From Patescibacteria group bacterium (GTDB lineage: Bacteria; Patescibacteriota; Gracilibacteria; BD1-5; UBA2023), in NCBI GenBank assembly GCA_030836665.1, contig JAUPLX010000137.1, positions 1 to 6,564 of the forward strand: 6,564 nucleotides of DNA. Direction: 5' to 3'. A model generated the notes under the pieces. That model saw only the letters and a list, made by a program, of their open reading frames with translations. It did no database searches and was not told the origin of the DNA. A program made the position numbers and the translations under genes. Shown here in pieces: positions 6,122 through 6,564 of this stretch; positions within the stretch are counted from its first letter, which is position 1; every line of letters starts with the position of its first letter.

Positions 6122-6564
6122 ATGACTAAGCGAAAAACCGATGCTATGATAGAGGAAGCCGGAAAAACGATTCGGGAGACCTTCGTCGAGAAGGAACTCC
6201 TCCAGGCATCCGTGGTCCAGCGCGAACTCGTAACGGAACTTCGCGAACTCTGATCGAGCCTGAAGACGCTCGATTCGACGCTCAATCTCATTTAAGAACA
6301 CGAGTTCGTCGAACTGCACTCGAACAAGTGGAAGATTTTCGCATACCAAATCCTCCTGGGAGTGCTCTTCGCTTTCGGTACGGTCTTGGGGCTCGTATTC
6401 CTTTCTTGGATGACGTATACCTTCTTCAAAGACTCGCAAGTACTCCGTGGAATCGTCGACAGCCAATTGAAAATGCGGCAGTTCGACATCCGGGAAATCA
6501 AGGACAAAGCCGAAAAGGCGGCCGGAGGTTCGGACGCTTCGCTTCCGGATGCGAAATCCGCAAC
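6122..6564 (+). CDS. DUF5665-like membrane protein, partial, with UGA = Gly and an in-frame TAA
   Basis: From ATG 6122 the frame encodes a charged, probably helical N-terminus (EEAGKTIRETFVEKELLQAS), a TGA at 6251-6253 read as Gly44, then SSLKTLDSTLNLI and a TAA at 6293-6295 (codon 58). The same frame continues with EHEFVELHSNKWKIFAYQ, a membrane segment at about residues 72-101 (LLGVLFAFGTVLGLVFLSW), then KDSQVLRGIVDSQL and a charged tail running off the right edge. The helix-then-membrane layout resembles DUF5665 proteins, small membrane proteins of unknown function. No ATG lies between the TAA and the membrane segment, and a GTG at 6362 would start inside it. The simplest view is therefore one gene broken by a nonsense change (for example from AAA, CAA or GAA) or by a sequencing error, rather than two genes. 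The 14-base gap from yvcK suggests co-transcription. The family assignment is moderate. Confidence 0.6.

Overview
The window looks like part of the genome of a Candidate Phyla Radiation (Patescibacteria) bacterium that reads UGA as glycine (translation table 25). That code is known from Absconditabacteria (SR1) and Gracilibacteria (BD1-5/GN02). The evidence is internal. Five in-frame TGA codons in four genes fall where the protein continues in the same frame. Two replace family-conserved glycines: the third Gly of the GGGTG loop of YvcK, and the DG of an SPFH protein. The six complete gene ends seen are TAA (five) or TAG (one), never TGA. Base composition is near or above half G+C in hand-counted lines, higher than I would expect for these lineages.

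Layout. On the minus strand, read from high to low coordinates: a truncated SPFH-domain protein (5008-4523), a full-length stomatin/paraslipin (4436-3564), an NfeD-family membrane protein (3541-3113), the 16S rRNA methyltransferase RsmG (3107-2475), a hairpin with a T-rich tail (probable terminator), a secreted two-domain peptidoglycan hydrolase (2367-157), and the start of a membrane protein that runs off the left edge (150-1). On the plus strand, divergent from the SPFH cluster, are the gluconeogenesis/cell-shape factor YvcK (5136-6107) and a DUF5665-like membrane protein (6122 to the right edge) interrupted by an in-frame TAA.

The genes share a cell-envelope theme. SPFH and NfeD proteins form membrane microdomain assemblies. 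The M23/glucosaminidase-like protein cuts peptidoglycan. YvcK links carbon status to wall synthesis in other bacteria. RsmG is a housekeeping ribosome-modification gene riding in the qmcA-nfeD operon.

Under the standard code this region would be badly annotated. YvcK would lose its nucleotide-binding loop, the hydrolase would lose its C-terminus, the short SPFH gene would look like a two-piece pseudogene, and the last gene would be split. I see no RNA genes, CRISPR arrays, insertion sequences or phage genes. The only gene-free stretches are short: 2368-2474, 4437-4522 and 5009-5135.
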